A stretch of 64,000 nucleotides of DNA from Ephydatia muelleri (GCA_013339895.1 JABACO010000003.1:4375509-4439508), one strand, 5' to 3'; counted from the stretch's first letter, positions 24,688-37,840 are shown. Notes: generated by a model from the sequence alone, not told the origin. Numbers and translations are program-made.

Positions 24688-24865
24688 AATGCAGCTAGAA
24701 AGTACGGCCAAGACTCTGAGTATTACTATTAGCTTCATGACACTGCCAAACAGCGTTACAAGGTAAAATTGGAGCTGGTTGGTGCGCTTGAAGACCCGTA
24801 TGTTGCGTATGAGAGAGGCATTGTTAGTGTAGATTGGAATAATTGGCCTCAGGTTCCGATAGCTG
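24688..24865 (+). pseudogene. Fragment resembling the N-terminal region of transposon-linked YqaJ/SWIM-type proteins
   Basis: The frame reads NAARKYGQDSEYYY, one stop, then LHDTAKQRYKVKLELVGALE and DPYVAYERGIVSVDWNNWPQ. This resembles the opening of a family of mobile-element proteins in cnidarians, molluscs and sponges, where a Y-x-x-K-L-x-L-x-G...DPY block is followed by a W-P motif. The identification is from memory. It carries an in-frame stop and no downstream domain is visible. It may be the captured or leftover first exon of the element's own gene. Confidence 0.35.
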
Positions 24866-25674
24866 TAGCAAAGACTCTGCAGCATCAATTTTTTTTTTTA
24901 CCAACTTCCTTTTTATCACCTCCAATGTTCTGTGGAATCTGTTCATATCATGCACACGCTTCCTCTTCAAAGGGCTCTTCATGTGCTCGAATAAGGAAGG
25001 AACATAATCAGGGGATAGAAGGTTGTTGCTCTATTCCCCCGAAACAAAGTGTACGCTACATATCCACGAGTACTCATTTGGAATCCAATCTTTGCGCCGG
25101 CCCCACTGCTGCTATCCACTGGGACTTACGTTCTTCATCTTGATGAAAATGAACGCCCGAACCTTTAATGAAACGATTACTGCATCCAACTGCACAACAA
25201 GCCTTGCCCATACAATTGCTTTTGACAGGCGGTTAACACAAATAACGTCACTTCGCTCCGCCCATTGCATAACCACTATTGTTTTTTTACAATTTCACGC
25301 AGGCTTGTAAATGTTCTAACATTGAAGATTTCTGCCAGTTCAAGAAATAGGTGATAGTCGTACTTGTCAATAGGTTAGTGCTGTTATCGTTGTTATTTAC
25401 TATTTATAACCAAATTTAAAAGTGCACCAATTAGAGTATGCCATTGCACGTGATGGCTAATTATGGCGGGTTCCTGTGTGAGGTTGCATGGCCTGGAAAG
25501 GTACGTGACTTTGCTTATCACGTTTGTGTTATTTTGGGGATGCGTTTGTGATGTAGTACATCAGCCTCATCAACCTGCTAAAAGCAAGCCTAGTATACGG
25601 TAAGCGACTCACAATTTGTGTGCAATGCACTTTATTGGGGTTGGTCTCCGGTTATTACAAGCGGCCGATTCTGC

Positions 25675-26075
25675 TGAGGTAAGTTACACAGTGGTAAGTA
25701 TGACCATTTCAATTGATGCCAAATGTTATTGTTCTCGTCTTTATCAGGTCACATAGTACGTGGGGACCGCTGTCTCAAGGACTATGGGTTTCGGCTATCA
25801 CAAGCGCGGGTCGATTCTGCTGAGGTAAGTACGCAATGGCTTTGCTACCTTCATTTTGCTTTTCTGCAGCGTTTCTATTCGAACTGGTAAGTATGCTGGG
25901 GCACTAAAATGTATTTTTCTTTTGTGCGCATTTGGTTAGTCAGCACCAACAAGTCCATCGCTAGAGGTAAGTATGGCCATTTCAATTGGCGCCAAATGTT
26001 ATTATATTCTCGTCTTTATCAGGTCACACTAAGTTAGTACTTGGGAACCGCTGTCTTAAGGCACTATGGTGTTTG
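25675..26075. repeat. Degenerate direct duplication within the CACAGTG element
   Basis: The block around GCCAAATGTTATT...CTCGTCTTTATCAGGTCACA occurs at about 25715-25790 and about 25990-26070, each after a GAGGTAAGTA-like motif. It is a roughly 280-bp-spaced duplication. The repeated GAGGTAAGT looks like a donor site, so multiple small exons are conceivable, but no coding sequence is evident. Confidence 0.5.
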
Positions 26076-26152
26076 AATATTTGTGTTTGGTGTTGTACCA
26101 CTTATATGTGCGAAGAAAAGTTTTATAAACCAAGCAGATGCAAAGGGGGAGT

Positions 26153-26190
<38 letters not shown>
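26153..26190 (+). repeat. Poly-G tract of 38 bases
   Basis: An uninterrupted G run inside the CACAGTG element. It would form G-quadruplexes and its length is unlikely to be exact in an assembly. Confidence 0.9.
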
Positions 26191-26874
26191 CGGAGGACTG
26201 GTTTACGGAAGGTAAAAGCCCCAATTACGATAGTGCGCGGTTCACCAAACCGTGTAACATTAATGATATTCAAAGGTTTGCTAAGATACCAGAAACCGCA
26301 CGTGACTGACAATATTTCAATATACGCATTTGCTTATAATGTTCAATACGCAGACAGCTTATATTGCTGCTTATATTCGAATATACGTTATAATATACAG
26401 TGTCGCATAACAAACTTTTTGCACTGTGGACATGGAACTTAGACATGCATAATGATGACAGACAAATGACCCAAAGGTCCAGTGATCTATTCAGAATCCA
26501 CAGAGGACATAGCGCATTGAATATTTTACTTAACAAAACTGGAAAAATATTGGCAATGATTCTTTATTTTTATCTATGTACCAGGTATTTCTATTTTTGT
26601 TGCTAATGGCATTGCACATTGATGGCTCACTAATTAATAATCTAACCATAATTGGAGTCATGTGATATGCATGAGTATGCATGAGGTGGAGTAGATATGA
26701 TGTTGGGAGGTACCACATACATGCATCTGTATATGTACATGCATTTATGAATGCTGCAAACATGTTAGTTATTGACATGAATAATTCAAGTCATTCCCCA
26801 CTAATAAATATTGGCAAGACTTGACAAGAATGTGGAACAGATGTTTACTATTGTCTGACACTAAGCTTTTTTAA

Positions 26875-29244
26875 CCTTTAATCTCCAGGCAGTGGTCCTA
26901 GATCTAGACCGCTAGTGGTCCTAGATCTAGGACCAATATATTACAGCTTTGAAATTAATTGAAATAAACATTGTATTTTTGAACTTAATATTTTATTATG
27001 GTCTCCAATCATAGTTGGATAAATATTAGTTAAGAAGAAAGCTCTTTAACAATTCATTTATTTTCTAATATTACTGCAGCAAAATCAGTTTATTGCAAAA
27101 ATTGGTGAACAAAGTGGAGAAAGTGAATCGGTTTCTTTTTTTGCTTGTAACTTCACACCCATATGTGCTCTATTTCAGGGGAACACATTTTTATATTAAT
27201 ATAACACTGCCCTATAACCGTATTCATAATTTATGCATAGTTTATGCTTCAATCCTTATGTGTGATGAGATAAACAAATTAGGTTTGAGTGACATCTATA
27301 AATGATACCATTTACATGACGAGCAAAATTAGCATTCAGGAGGAGAATTTTTATAATTGACCTAGCCAGATCCAATCCGGTATGGTTCTGCTAGTTAGTA
27401 CTCTTTCCTCAAATTAATTAACCAATTACATGTTGTGATTTTAATATGCAAGTTTTATGAATTAATTATGAAGTTATTTATAAAGAGTTAAACATTGACT
27501 TTAATAAACATTTTATATAAGCAATAATCTAATGTAACATATATATTTGTAAACAAATTAGGATTTAACCCTTTCTCATCTATGATATTACGAAAATAGA
27601 TATCTGCCAATTCCAGCACCATAAATGATTTGCATGCATTTTGTGTTTATATGTTAGTTCAATGATATCAAATATTGTTGGAATGTAATGAATACAATTA
27701 GGTGTTAATGTAATGTTATTCAATGTTGTTATTGGCTAACATCTTGTAAGGTGTATTTTTAATACTGATAGACAAAGCAAGTATGGAAAACTGTGGTACT
27801 ATTGTGTTTGCAGCAACAATATTGCTGCAGCAAACACATTGAAGCATTTCAAATGGCAGGTTGTGCACACAAATAAAGTTGATGTAGTTTTCATCAGAAG
27901 GAAATTCATATTGATCCTGCTCCGGGGGAATCAACCAAACATTCCCTGGTCAATTCTCCTTAGATACCCAGCAGCATAATTATAATTACTTAAACCTGGT
28001 GTATCATGCAATGATAGGCATGGCAACAACATTGGGGCAAATCAATGGATGTATGGATACCAAGGAATGGTGAATTCATCAAATCATTGTGGACATTACA
28101 CAACCTTCTGAAGCTCTGAAACTGAGTAAGTTTGAACTAGCAGAGCAAAATGCAAAGGACTTGTACGTAATATCTTGCATGAAAAAGATGGCACGACATG
28201 CATATGATACCATAATTGATGCAGTTAGACTAAACGTGAACAGTTCCTTCTTCAAATAAACAAGTGATAGACCACTTTTTGGTTGTACAGCCAATACCCA
28301 TGCAAACAGCCCCTTTGTATAGGGACATTCAATGCTACTGACTCGCTATATACAATAATGTTATTCTGTGCATGCATGGCGGCAGTACAGAGTATCTGCT
28401 GCACTATGCCACTTCCTCCTACAACTGCAGCAATACCATGCCCTTCCCCCTAAGTAGTCCGGCTGTACTGGTCATTCTCCATTTCGTCCCTAAACGTAAC
28501 AAGATCATGCGAAAGTCATAGACCCTTCCCTTTAAAGAACTCCGGACGTGACATCACTCATTAACGTATACTTAACCCAATTCGTGAAGTACGTTGATTA
28601 GTGATGTCACGTCCGGAGTTCTTTATAAAGGGAAGGGTCTATTCCATATCGCATGAACCACGCCCCCCGTTTATACAAACCTGTTCCCTTTGATCGCTTC
28701 TCTTGTCGGCTCCTCATTACTACTGAGGGCGCTGTAGATTTCCTTGTGACTAGTAGAGACCTCTGAACAACCTTATTCAGCATTCTCACCAAGATCACAA
28801 CTCTTCTGCTTACTGTACCGCCTGATCTCTCCAACTAAGCCGTCTTTATGAACGCCCTCAACTTTTTCCTCTGTGGTCGTGTCGTTTGACTACTTAAAGT
28901 TAATCCGACACTTATGACATGCTCCTACGACATGCACAATACTTCTAGAACAAATCAGATTCCTTTTAATCTTCCCTACAACAGCCTCATCGACGGTGAA
29001 GTTCATTCCCATTTTCGCGGTAATGCCCGCAAATTGATGGATGCGCACGTTTGGATGCTTTTATCTCGTGACACAAGATAAACCATAATGTAAGAAAACC
29101 ATTTCTATGTAGCATGAACGTATCTAGATAAGGCAGAGCTGTTTCAGAATTTTCAAAACAGGCGTCCCTTGTTTTCAGCAGCTTAGTTAGTCGTCCTAGA
29201 TCTAGGACGATCGTCCTAGATCTAGGACGGTTGGAGATTAAAGG
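26875..29244. mobile_element. 2.4-kb TTAA-flanked (piggyBac-like) DNA element
   Basis: Ends CCTTTAATCTCCA and its inverse TGGAGATTAAAGG, with TTAA at 26871-26874 and 29245-29248. The unoccupied site is visible near 11110 and 38360. Inside each end lie two palindromes of the type GTCCTAGATCTAGGAC, likely transposase-binding subterminal repeats. A CCY start and TTAA target fit piggyBac. No transposase with a DDD core is recognisable; only short frames remain (for example 28079-28294, minus). The central part is AT-rich, unlike the array. Confidence 0.75.
28503..28668. mobile_element. Foldback (long hairpin) MITE nested in the TTAA element
   Basis: Arms of about 65-70 bp around a short loop: AGACCCTTCCCTTTAAAGAA and GGACGTGACATCAC on the left are mirrored on the right as GTGATGTCACGTCC and TTCTTTATAAAGGGAAGG. 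No clear target duplication. Confidence 0.65.
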
Positions 29245-29809
29245 TTAAACATATGTAGTTACATTTGCACATTCCGTTCTAGCACAACGGAGCACTGAAT
29301 TTATAATAAATATCTACGGTAAGTGGCAACTTCTCTCGCTTGTCTTGAAAGATGATTAGTTGGTTCACGTAAACATTATTCAGGACAAGAGAGAGACATT
29401 GTTGCTTGCCATAGAAATGCATTGCTAATGATAAATTCAGTGCTTGGACGGAATGTGCCTTTAAAACTGTGTAAGAATAGCTTTGTAAAGTGCTAGTCTA
29501 AAAAATCTAAAAAAAAATTGCCATTACTAAACAGGTTTTCAGCTATATCTTCAGTTTGGTATGTAAACTCAAACGTCTCGGGGTTGGGGGGGGGGGGAGG
29601 GGGAGGGGGGAGGGGGACTTATGGACCGAGGAAAATAAGATGTCAAGATTAGCAGAGTATGACATCAAATTGAAGAGAACTAATGCTGCCTAGTGTGGAA
29701 TATCTTGGTTACCATATCATGAGAGAGTGGATCAGTCCTACATAGGAAAAGAGCAGAGCTATACCGTATCTCACAATTGAAATCATGCAAAAAAATTTGT
29801 CTTGTCTTG

Positions 29810-31706
29810 CAGACATGCTGGCACCACTAAACAAGCAGCTCACCAAATACCAACCGTGGTGTTGTGGAACAGATCATGCTACTGCATTCTAGAAGGCCAG
29901 ATCACCTCAAATGTTTTTCTGGTCTACTTTGATCCTTCAAAGAAGATTTCCCTCCCCCTCCTTATGGAATCGGGGTGGTTTTGTCACACTTGCAGGCAGA
30001 CAGAACAACCACTGCCAGGATACAAAGATGGGCACTACCTCTGAGTGCATACAGCTATCAGATGGTGTTCAGAGCAGGCAAGGATCAAGGCTATGCAGAT
30101 GGACAAATTAGATTGCCTTTAGCTGGAGCATCTGATCAGGTCCCTACATCCAGGGGTACAATACTCATGCTACTGGATTTCCTTGACTGGAACACAATGA
30201 TTACAACTTCATCCATCTAAAATTGGACAGACAAAGACCCTGTGCTTATGGTAGTCAAGAGAGTGGTGCTTCATGGATGGAAAGCACAGACAGATGAACA
30301 GTTCAAACCTTACAAGTGCGAGTGAACTAAGCATTGAAGATGGTGTATCCTTTGGGGAAGTCTTGTAGTTGTACCGCCACCTGGCAGAGCACCAGTAATC
30401 AAGATGCTTCATGCATGAAGGCCACTCAAGGGTATCCAGAAGGGAATCTCTGGCCAGCAGTGTGATGTGGTGGCCGAGACTGGATGCTGAACTCAAACAA
30501 CGGTGAAATCCTGTGGAGGCTTGCCAAGTGAATAGTAAGCCACACCTAAGTCCCCATTGCATCCTTGGGAGTGTCTCACTAAACCCTGGTCTCACATTCA
30601 TGTTGTTTTTTATGGCCCTTTCCTGGGAAAAATTGGTGGATGCTCACTCCAAATGGCTGGAGGCTGTGGTTGTTTCCTCCACATCTTCTCAGCAGGCCAT
30701 ACTTCATATGCTCAGGCGCATTACAAGTGCCCCCTACCACCCAACCACTAATGGATTGGCTGAAGCTGAACAAGCAATGCAAACTGTAAAAAATGCCTTA
30801 AGGAAGACATCAGGGGATATTGACTCCCGTTTTCTGTACAGGATAACCCCCCCCCCCCCCCCCTCCCACCACAGGAAAATCTCCTGCTGAGCTGTTCTTG
30901 GGGCAGAACCCAGTCTCCCTTGGATTTCGTTTTCCCATCTATGGAACAGCATGTGACTCAAAACACAGAAAGACAGAATCATGACATTCACATAAGGCTG
31001 TGCTCATTTCAGGTGGGTGAAGAAGTGTATGCCCTTAATCACAGAAGAGCGCCAAATTGGATACCTGGAAAAGTCACTGCAGTGCTGGATCCATTGACCA
31101 TCATTATAAGGTTTGATGATGGGGAAACCCATTACCATGCTGACCATGTCAAAGCACGGATTCAGGAGGGAGAAAGGGAGTCTGCAAAATTTCGGCAGCC
31201 AGAATTGGACTCTTTCCCAGCCATTGTAACAACTTCCGACAGACAAGCTTCTCTTATTGCAGATGTTGAGCAGGGTGTTTAGTAGAAGCTGCTCCTCCAG
31301 TGGCAGGTCTTGAAGCTATCCCCCTTCTGCCCCGACGCTCTGCACATCTCACCATCCCCCTGAGCATTATGGCTTGACCCCCTGAGCGTTATGGCTTGAC
31401 CCCCCGAGCGTTATAGCTTGACCCCCTGAGTGTTATGGCATGAGAGGAGTGTACTAATTGTATTGCATAATTAACAGTCGGCTACTGGGCTACACAATAG
31501 AACGTTTGAGATCAACATGCACATCAGACAGACTGTATTTTAAATACTGGCTTTGGACGTTGGCAAACTGGAGCTGTATATAGCTGGACTTTTGAGGCTC
31601 TACCCCTCCCTCACTGTCTCCTGGACGTGGTCGCTCGTGTATTGTGTTCGCATAAATAGTGCGTGTGTAGCTGTCGTGTGCTTATTACAAGTTGATATAT
31701 ATTACA
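29810..31706 (+). mobile_element. Broken Ty3/gypsy element C, copy 2
   Basis: Same family and same parts as copy 1: reverse transcriptase/RNase H remnant near 29880-30110, integrase pieces about 30350-30830, integrase C-terminal region about 31000-31280 (ALNHRRAPNWIPGKVTAVLD), short minisatellite, and an LTR at 31450-31706. It shares its ankyrin-unit flanks with copy 1, so it was copied by segmental duplication. It is a fossil with multiple breaks. Confidence 0.75.
31360..31440. repeat. 22-bp minisatellite inside gypsy element C, copy 2
   Basis: About four units of the motif described for 13308-13515, one with a CCCCCCGAGCG variant. Confidence 0.85.
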
Positions 31707-32414
31707 CAGGACAAGACAGAGAATATGTAGCATGCCATAGAAATATATATTATAGTTAATTATGAATTCAGTTCTCAGTTGTGCTAGAATGGAATAAGCA
31801 ATTGTAACTGTGTAAGAATGACTTTGTAGAATACAGTACTGTATCAGAAAATGAGAAAGCGTGTTTCAATTTCTTGACAAGTTTTGCCAAGACTTTTTGT
31901 AGGGATATGGCAAAATGCATGTATACTAAGCTGCCATATTAGAACAGGGTGATGAAGCAAAAAGTACACATCAGCACGAGGATGTTTTAAGAAAAATAAG
32001 TGTCATGATTGATAAATGTACACTACACATGTTTTCAGCTACACGTTTAGTTTGGTATGTATACACTTGGGTGGGGGGGGGGGGGGATGTACCTGCATAC
32101 AGCCATGAACTCATGGAAGGTGTACCTCATCCATATACATTCAAGGGTACATGCAGTCATTCAGAAAGGTGAGTGGGAACATGGAAGATGATGACAGACA
32201 CATGCCCCAAGGTACGCACGGGTCCAGTGGTCTATTTAGAGTCCATGGAAGACAAAGCCTAGCACATTACAATGATTCAAAATATTGTCAGCAATTCTTT
32301 ATTTATACCCGTGTACACAACGAATGCCACACTAATTAATAATCGAATTATTATTGGAGTCATGGTTTTTGCATGAGTATGTATGAGGTGGAGTTGATAT
32401 GATGTTTGGAGGTA

Positions 32415-32632
32415 CGAACGAGTCACTCAGCTTCGATTGCCCGTTCACTTTGTGCGTTGGGAACTCGACTATGACAAGGGGGAGATACGTCTAGTTTGTG
32501 AACTACCCAAAACCATCTTTTCTGGTTTTTGTACATGGAGGTCAGCTCCTCACAGAGCTTTTCTTCCATCCTGAAGCTCAGCTCAAGCGTGACTACCTGC
32601 TGAATTTAAGCATATCAATAAGCGGAAGAAAA
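32415..32632 (+). rRNA. 28S rDNA 5' end fragment, copy 2
   Basis: A duplicate of the fragment at 14530-14742 with the same flanks. The 28S match is at 32587-32632 and keeps the full GAATTTAAGC. It was copied together with the ankyrin unit and gypsy element C. Confidence 0.75.
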
Positions 32633-32922
32633 TATATGTATATGGTTTAGTATGTAGAGTTGTGCCTCTGGGGGATGGAGTTGTTAATGGAGCGACAGCA
32701 TAATTTCAATCTTCACCTGAAAATTGTTGGGTCCTTCCTTACCTTGTGCTGGAATAGAAATATCAAGACTTGTACATGTACCAATATTAACCACATTGAG
32801 TACTTTGGTATTTATTATCTTTTTCTTCTATCAAATTACATTGGCATTGTAGTCCTAGTCATGGTATTAATACATGCATGGAGTATACACAATTCAATTA
32901 CATACTTGCAAAGCATGCTTAC

Positions 32923-33021
32923 CTCATCCTTTTCATCAATCTTGGATCCAGCCTTAAGAAGAATATTAACCACTTCTGCATTTCCACTCTCAGCTGCATG
33001 ATGAAGTGGTGTTTCCCCCGT
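32923..33021 (-). CDS. Ankyrin-repeat exon E15
   Basis: 99 bp, phase 0-0. It reads [16 protein letters not shown] then VVNILLKAGSKIDEKDE. It belongs with E16 and E17 to a NILLKAG subtype. It sits in the left copy of a 2,016-bp tandem duplication. Confidence 0.85.
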
Positions 33022-34938
33022 CTGTTGAGTAACAATTAGGTTAACAAAATGAATGTACATGTGCCTGCATACAACTGAACTCATGGAAAGTTGTACCACA
33101 TCCATGGATATTCAAGCGTAAATGTACTTATTTTGAAAGGGGGTGGGTATGGAACATAGATTTGCATAATGATGGCAGACAAATGCCCAAAGATCCAGTG
33201 ATGTGTTCAGAATCCACAGAGGACATAGCGCATAGCATTGTACTAGAAAAATATTGGGCAGTGATTCTTTATTTCCATCTATGTACCAGGTATTGTTTTT
33301 GTACTAATGGCATTGTACATTTCACTAATTAATATTTCTAGACGTATACTGGATGTTTTTTGTGTGCTAATGGCATTGTGCAACATATGCCTCACTAATT
33401 AATAATGTAACCATTATTGTTGTCATGGTATTTGCAAGAGTATGCATGAAGTAGAGACGCTTCTTGTAGAAGTTGCAAATTTAGTGGATTAATCAGCTTA
33501 ATGTCAAATGTGGCTAGACGTGAGGAGCCAGTTAGGAACTAGAATATCTGCTGGTCTAGAATGATCTTTAGGACTAATGCCACTTCCTTTCTCACTATAG
33601 AGGAGGGGGGTGGGGACATTGAAGTTAGACAGTCATAATGATGGCAGTACGTAAAGGCACACACAGGTCCAGAGATCTGTTCAGGATCCATGAAGAACTA
33701 TGCGCACATAAACAACAATACACAAATATTAGCAGTGATTCTTTATTTCTAGATGTGTACTGGGTGTTGTGGAAGGTGTACCACATCTATGAAGGATAAA
33801 TGTAGTCATTTTGAAAGGGGGTGGGGACATGGAACATACTGTAAACATGCATAATGATGGCAGACAAATGCCAAAAGGTTCAGTGATGTGTTCAGAATCC
33901 ACAGGGGACATAGCGCATAGCATTGTACTAGAACAATATTGGGCAGTGATTCTTTATTTCTATCTATGTACCAGGTATTGATTTTGTACTAATGGCATTG
34001 CTCATTGATGGCTCACTAATTAATAATGTAACCATAATTGGAGTCATGGGATATGTGAGTGATTCAAGTGATACCCTACAAAAAACTAGGCAAGACTTGG
34101 TAAGAATTTGGAACACATGTATTTCAAGTTTCCCAATTTAATAGTTTGTATTTTACACTACAAAGCCATTCTTATGCAGTTATATTTGCACATTCCATTC
34201 TAGCACAATTGAGTGTGAATTAATAGTTAGCTATTCATTTTGCAAATTTAGCGGATTGATCAGCTTATTGTCAAATGTGGCCAGACGTGAGAGGAACCAG
34301 TTGGGAACTTGAATGTCTGCTGGTTTAGAGTGGTCTTTAGGAACAATGCCACTTCCTTTTTCACTATAGGGGGGGAGGGGGTAGGGGTAGGGACATAGAA
34401 GTTAGACAGTGATAATGATCGCAGATATGCTCTAAAGGCACACACGGGTTCAGAGATCTGTTCAGGATCCACGAAGGACTAAGCACATAGCATTTCAATA
34501 CACAAATATTAGCAGTGATTCCTAATTTCTAGATGTGTACCGGGTGTTGTATTGTGCTAATGGCATTGCACAACAAATGCTTCACTAATTAATAATCTAA
34601 CCATTATTGGAGTCATGGTATTTGCATGAGGTAAAGCCTCTTCTTCTATTAATTGCAATTTAGCGGATTCATCAGTTTAATGTCAAATGTGGAAGGGACA
34701 AGTTAGGCACTAGAATGTCTGCTGGTCTAGATTGGTCTTTAGGAAGAACAACACTTCCTTTCTCTACGAGAGGGGAAAGGCATGCCTTACAGCAGAAGTC
34801 AGTAATGTAGTCTCTGAGCTGGTTGTGTCTGGTTATTGTTATCTTATTCTGTCTTAAATTACATTGGCATTGTAGTCCTCAACATGCACATGCATGGAGT
34901 ATACACAATTCAATTACATACTTGCAAAGCATGCTTAC

Positions 34939-35037
34939 CTCATCCTTTTCATCAACCTTGGATCCAGCCTTAAGAAGAATATTAACCACTTCTGCATTTC
35001 CACTCTCAGCTGCATGATGAAGTGGTGTTTCCCCCAT
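34939..35037 (-). CDS. Ankyrin-repeat exon E16
   Basis: 99 bp, phase 0-0. It reads [16 protein letters not shown] then [17 protein letters not shown]. It lies exactly 2,016 bp from E15 and differs from it at two residues. Confidence 0.85.
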
Positions 35038-36952
35038 CTGTTGAGTAACAATTAGGTTAACAAAATGAATGTACATGTGCCTGCATACAACTGAACTCAT
35101 GGAAAGTTGTACCACATCCATGGATATTCAAGCGTAAATGTACTTATTTTGAAAGGGGGTGGGTATGGAACATAGATTTGCATAATGATGGCAGACAAAT
35201 GCCCAAAGATCCAGTGATGTGTTCAGAATCCACAGAGGACATAGCGCATAGCATTGTACTAGAAAAATATTGGGCAGTGATTCTTTATTTCCATCTATGT
35301 ACCAGGTATTGTTTTTGTACTAATGGCATTGTACATTTCACTAATTAATATTTCTAGACGTGTACTGGATGTTTTTTGTGTGCTAATGGCATTGTGCAAC
35401 ATATGCCTCACTAATTAATAATGTAACCATTATTGTTGTCATGGTATTTGCAAGAGTATGCATGAAGTAGAGACGCTTCTTGTAGAAGTTGCAAATTTAG
35501 TGGATTAATCAGCTTAATGTCAAATGTGGCTAGACGTGAGGAGCCAGTTAGGAACTAGAATATCTGCTGGTCTAGAATGATCTTTAGGACTAATGCCACT
35601 TCCTTTCTCACTATAGAGGAGGGGGGTGGGGACATTGAAGTTAGACAGTCATAATGATGGCAGTACGTAAAGGCACACACAGGTCCAGAGATCTGTTCAG
35701 GATCCATGAAGAACTATGCGCACATAAACAACAATACACAAATATTAGCAGTGATTCTTTATTTCTAGATGTGTACTGGGTGTTGTGGAAGGTGTACCAC
35801 ATCTATGAAGGATAAATGTAGTCATTTTGAAAGGGGGTGGGGACATGGAACATACTGTAAACATGCATAATGATGGCAGACAAATGCCAAAAGGTTCAGT
35901 GATGTGTTCAGAATCCACAGGGGACATAGCGCATAGCATTGTACTAGAACAATATTGGGCAGTGATTCTTTATTTCTATCTATGTACCAGGTATTGATTT
36001 TGTACTAATGGCATTGCTCATTGATGGCTCACTAATTAATAATGTAACCATAATTGGAGTCATGGGATATGTGAGTGATTCAAGTGATACCCTACAAAAA
36101 ACTAGGCAAGACTTGGTAAGAATTTGGAACACATGTATTTCAAGTTTCCCAATTTAATAGTTTGTATTTTACACTACAAAGCCATTCTTATGCAGTTGTA
36201 TTTGCACATTCCATTCTAGCACAATTGAGTGTGAATTAATAGTTAGCTATTCATTTTGCAAATTTAGCGGATTGATCAGCTTTTTGTCAAATGTGGCCAG
36301 ACGTGAGAGGAACCAGTTGGGAACTTGAATGTCTGCTGGTTTAGAGTGGTCTTTAGGAACAATGCCACTTCCTTTTTCACTATAGGGGGGGAGGGGGTAG
36401 GGGTAGGGACATAGAAGTTAGACAGTGATAATGATCGCAGATATGCTCTAAAGGCACACACGGGTTCAGAGATCTGTTCAGGATCCACGAAGGACTAAGC
36501 ACATAGCATTTCAATACACAAATATTAGCAGTGATTCTTAATTTCTAGATGTGTACCGGGTGTTGTATTGTGCTAATGGCATTGCACAACAAATGCTTCA
36601 CTAATTAATAATCTAACCATTATTGGAGTCATGGTATTTGCATGAGGTAAAGCCTCTTCTTCTATTAATTGCAATTTAGCGGATTCATCAGTTTAATGTC
36701 AAATGTGGAAGGGACCAGTTAGGCACTAGAATGTCTGCTGGTCTAGATTGGTCTTTAGGAAGAACGCCACTTCCTTTCTCTACGAGAGGGGAAAGGCATG
36801 CCTTACAGCAGAAGTCAGTAATGTAGTCTCTGAGCTGGTTGTGTCTGGTTATTGTTATCTCTTTCTGTCTTAAATTACATTGGCATTGTAGTCCTCAACA
36901 TGCACATGCATGGAGTGTACACAATTCAATCTCACTTTCTAAGCATGCTTAC

Positions 36953-37051
36953 CTCATCCTTTTCATCAACCTTGGATCCAGCCTTAAGAAGAATATTAAC
37001 CACTTCTGCATTTCCACTCTCAGCTGCATGATGAAGTGGTGTCTTCCCACT
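36953..37051 (-). CDS. Ankyrin-repeat exon E17
   Basis: 99 bp, phase 0-0. It reads SGKTPLHHAAESGNAE then [17 protein letters not shown]. It is the rightmost intact ankyrin exon and therefore the first transcribed if the gene runs leftward from 57.7 kb. It lies 2,014 bp from E16, but the flanks beyond the exon belong to a different unit type. Confidence 0.85.
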
Positions 37052-37749
37052 CTGTTGAGTAACAATTAGATTAACAAAATGAATGTAAGTGCACCTGCAT
37101 ACAACCATGAACTTATGAAAGGTGTACCACATCCATGGATATTCAAGGGTAGATGCAGTCATTTAGAAAGGGGGTGGGGACATGGAACATAGACTTGCAT
37201 AATGATGGCAGAAATATGACCCAAAGGTCCCATGGTCTGTTCAGAATCCACAGAGGACATAGCCCATAGTATTTTACTTAACAAAAATGGAAAAATATTG
37301 GCAGTGATTTATTTATTTTTATCTATGTACCAGGTAGTTTTATTTTTGTGCTAATGGCATTGCACATTGATCGCTCACTAATTAATAATCTAACCATTAT
37401 TGGAGTCACGAGATATGCATGAGTATGCATGAGGTGGAGTAGATATGATGTTGGGAGGCATCACATACATGCATCTGTATATGTACATGCATACTGCAAA
37501 CATGTTAGTTATTAACGTGAGTGATTCAAGACATACCCTACAAGAAACTAGGCAAGACTTGCTAAGAAATTGAAACATAAGTTTTTCAAGTTTCCTAATT
37601 TCTAAATTATTTAATACTTAGATTTATACTCTACAAAGCCATTCTTACGAAGTTACATTTGCACATTCCGTTCTAACACAATTGAGTGCTGAATTGAATT
37701 TGGTGGCAAGTGGCAACTTCTCACTGTTGTCATCAATAATGTTTACATG

Positions 37750-37840
37750 GGCAAAGTACATAGAATTTCTTGTATAAATTGCAAAATTAGTTTTCCAGTC
37801 TGTTGTGTAACAATTAGGTTAATGAAATGAATATACATGT
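37750..37840 (-). pseudogene. Second ankyrin unit with the same exon deletion
   Basis: It matches the exon-less unit at 8690-8800, with the intron joined to AATTTTGCAATT in place of the exon, and the surrounding 500 bp also match. It marks a segmental copy between the two ends of the array. Confidence 0.6.

Larger units (their letters stand above)
23736..26428. mobile_element. 2.7-kb CACAGTG-ended DNA transposon with 3-bp target duplication
   Basis: The left end is CACAGTGCAAAAAGTTAGAT and the right end, reversed, CACAGTGCAAAAAGTTTGTT. GAC is duplicated at 23733-23735 and 26429-26431; removing the insert restores GTGGGGACATGGAAC of the unoccupied unit. CAC-type ends with a 3-bp duplication fit the CMC group (EnSpm/CACTA, Chapaev3); the family is inferred. 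The interior has a gene fragment, a (GGACATCTGTCTGTGTG)-type satellite, a poly-G tract and internal tandem duplications, but no complete transposase, so it is probably non-autonomous or decayed. Confidence 0.75.
32873..36917. repeat. Recent 2,016-bp tandem duplication of array units
   Basis: Two near-identical copies (about 32873-34888 and 34889-36905), offset exactly 2,016 bp, contain E15 and E16 and a run of exon-less unit pieces. Differences are a few single bases across 2 kb, so this is the youngest large duplication in the window. Confidence 0.85.
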
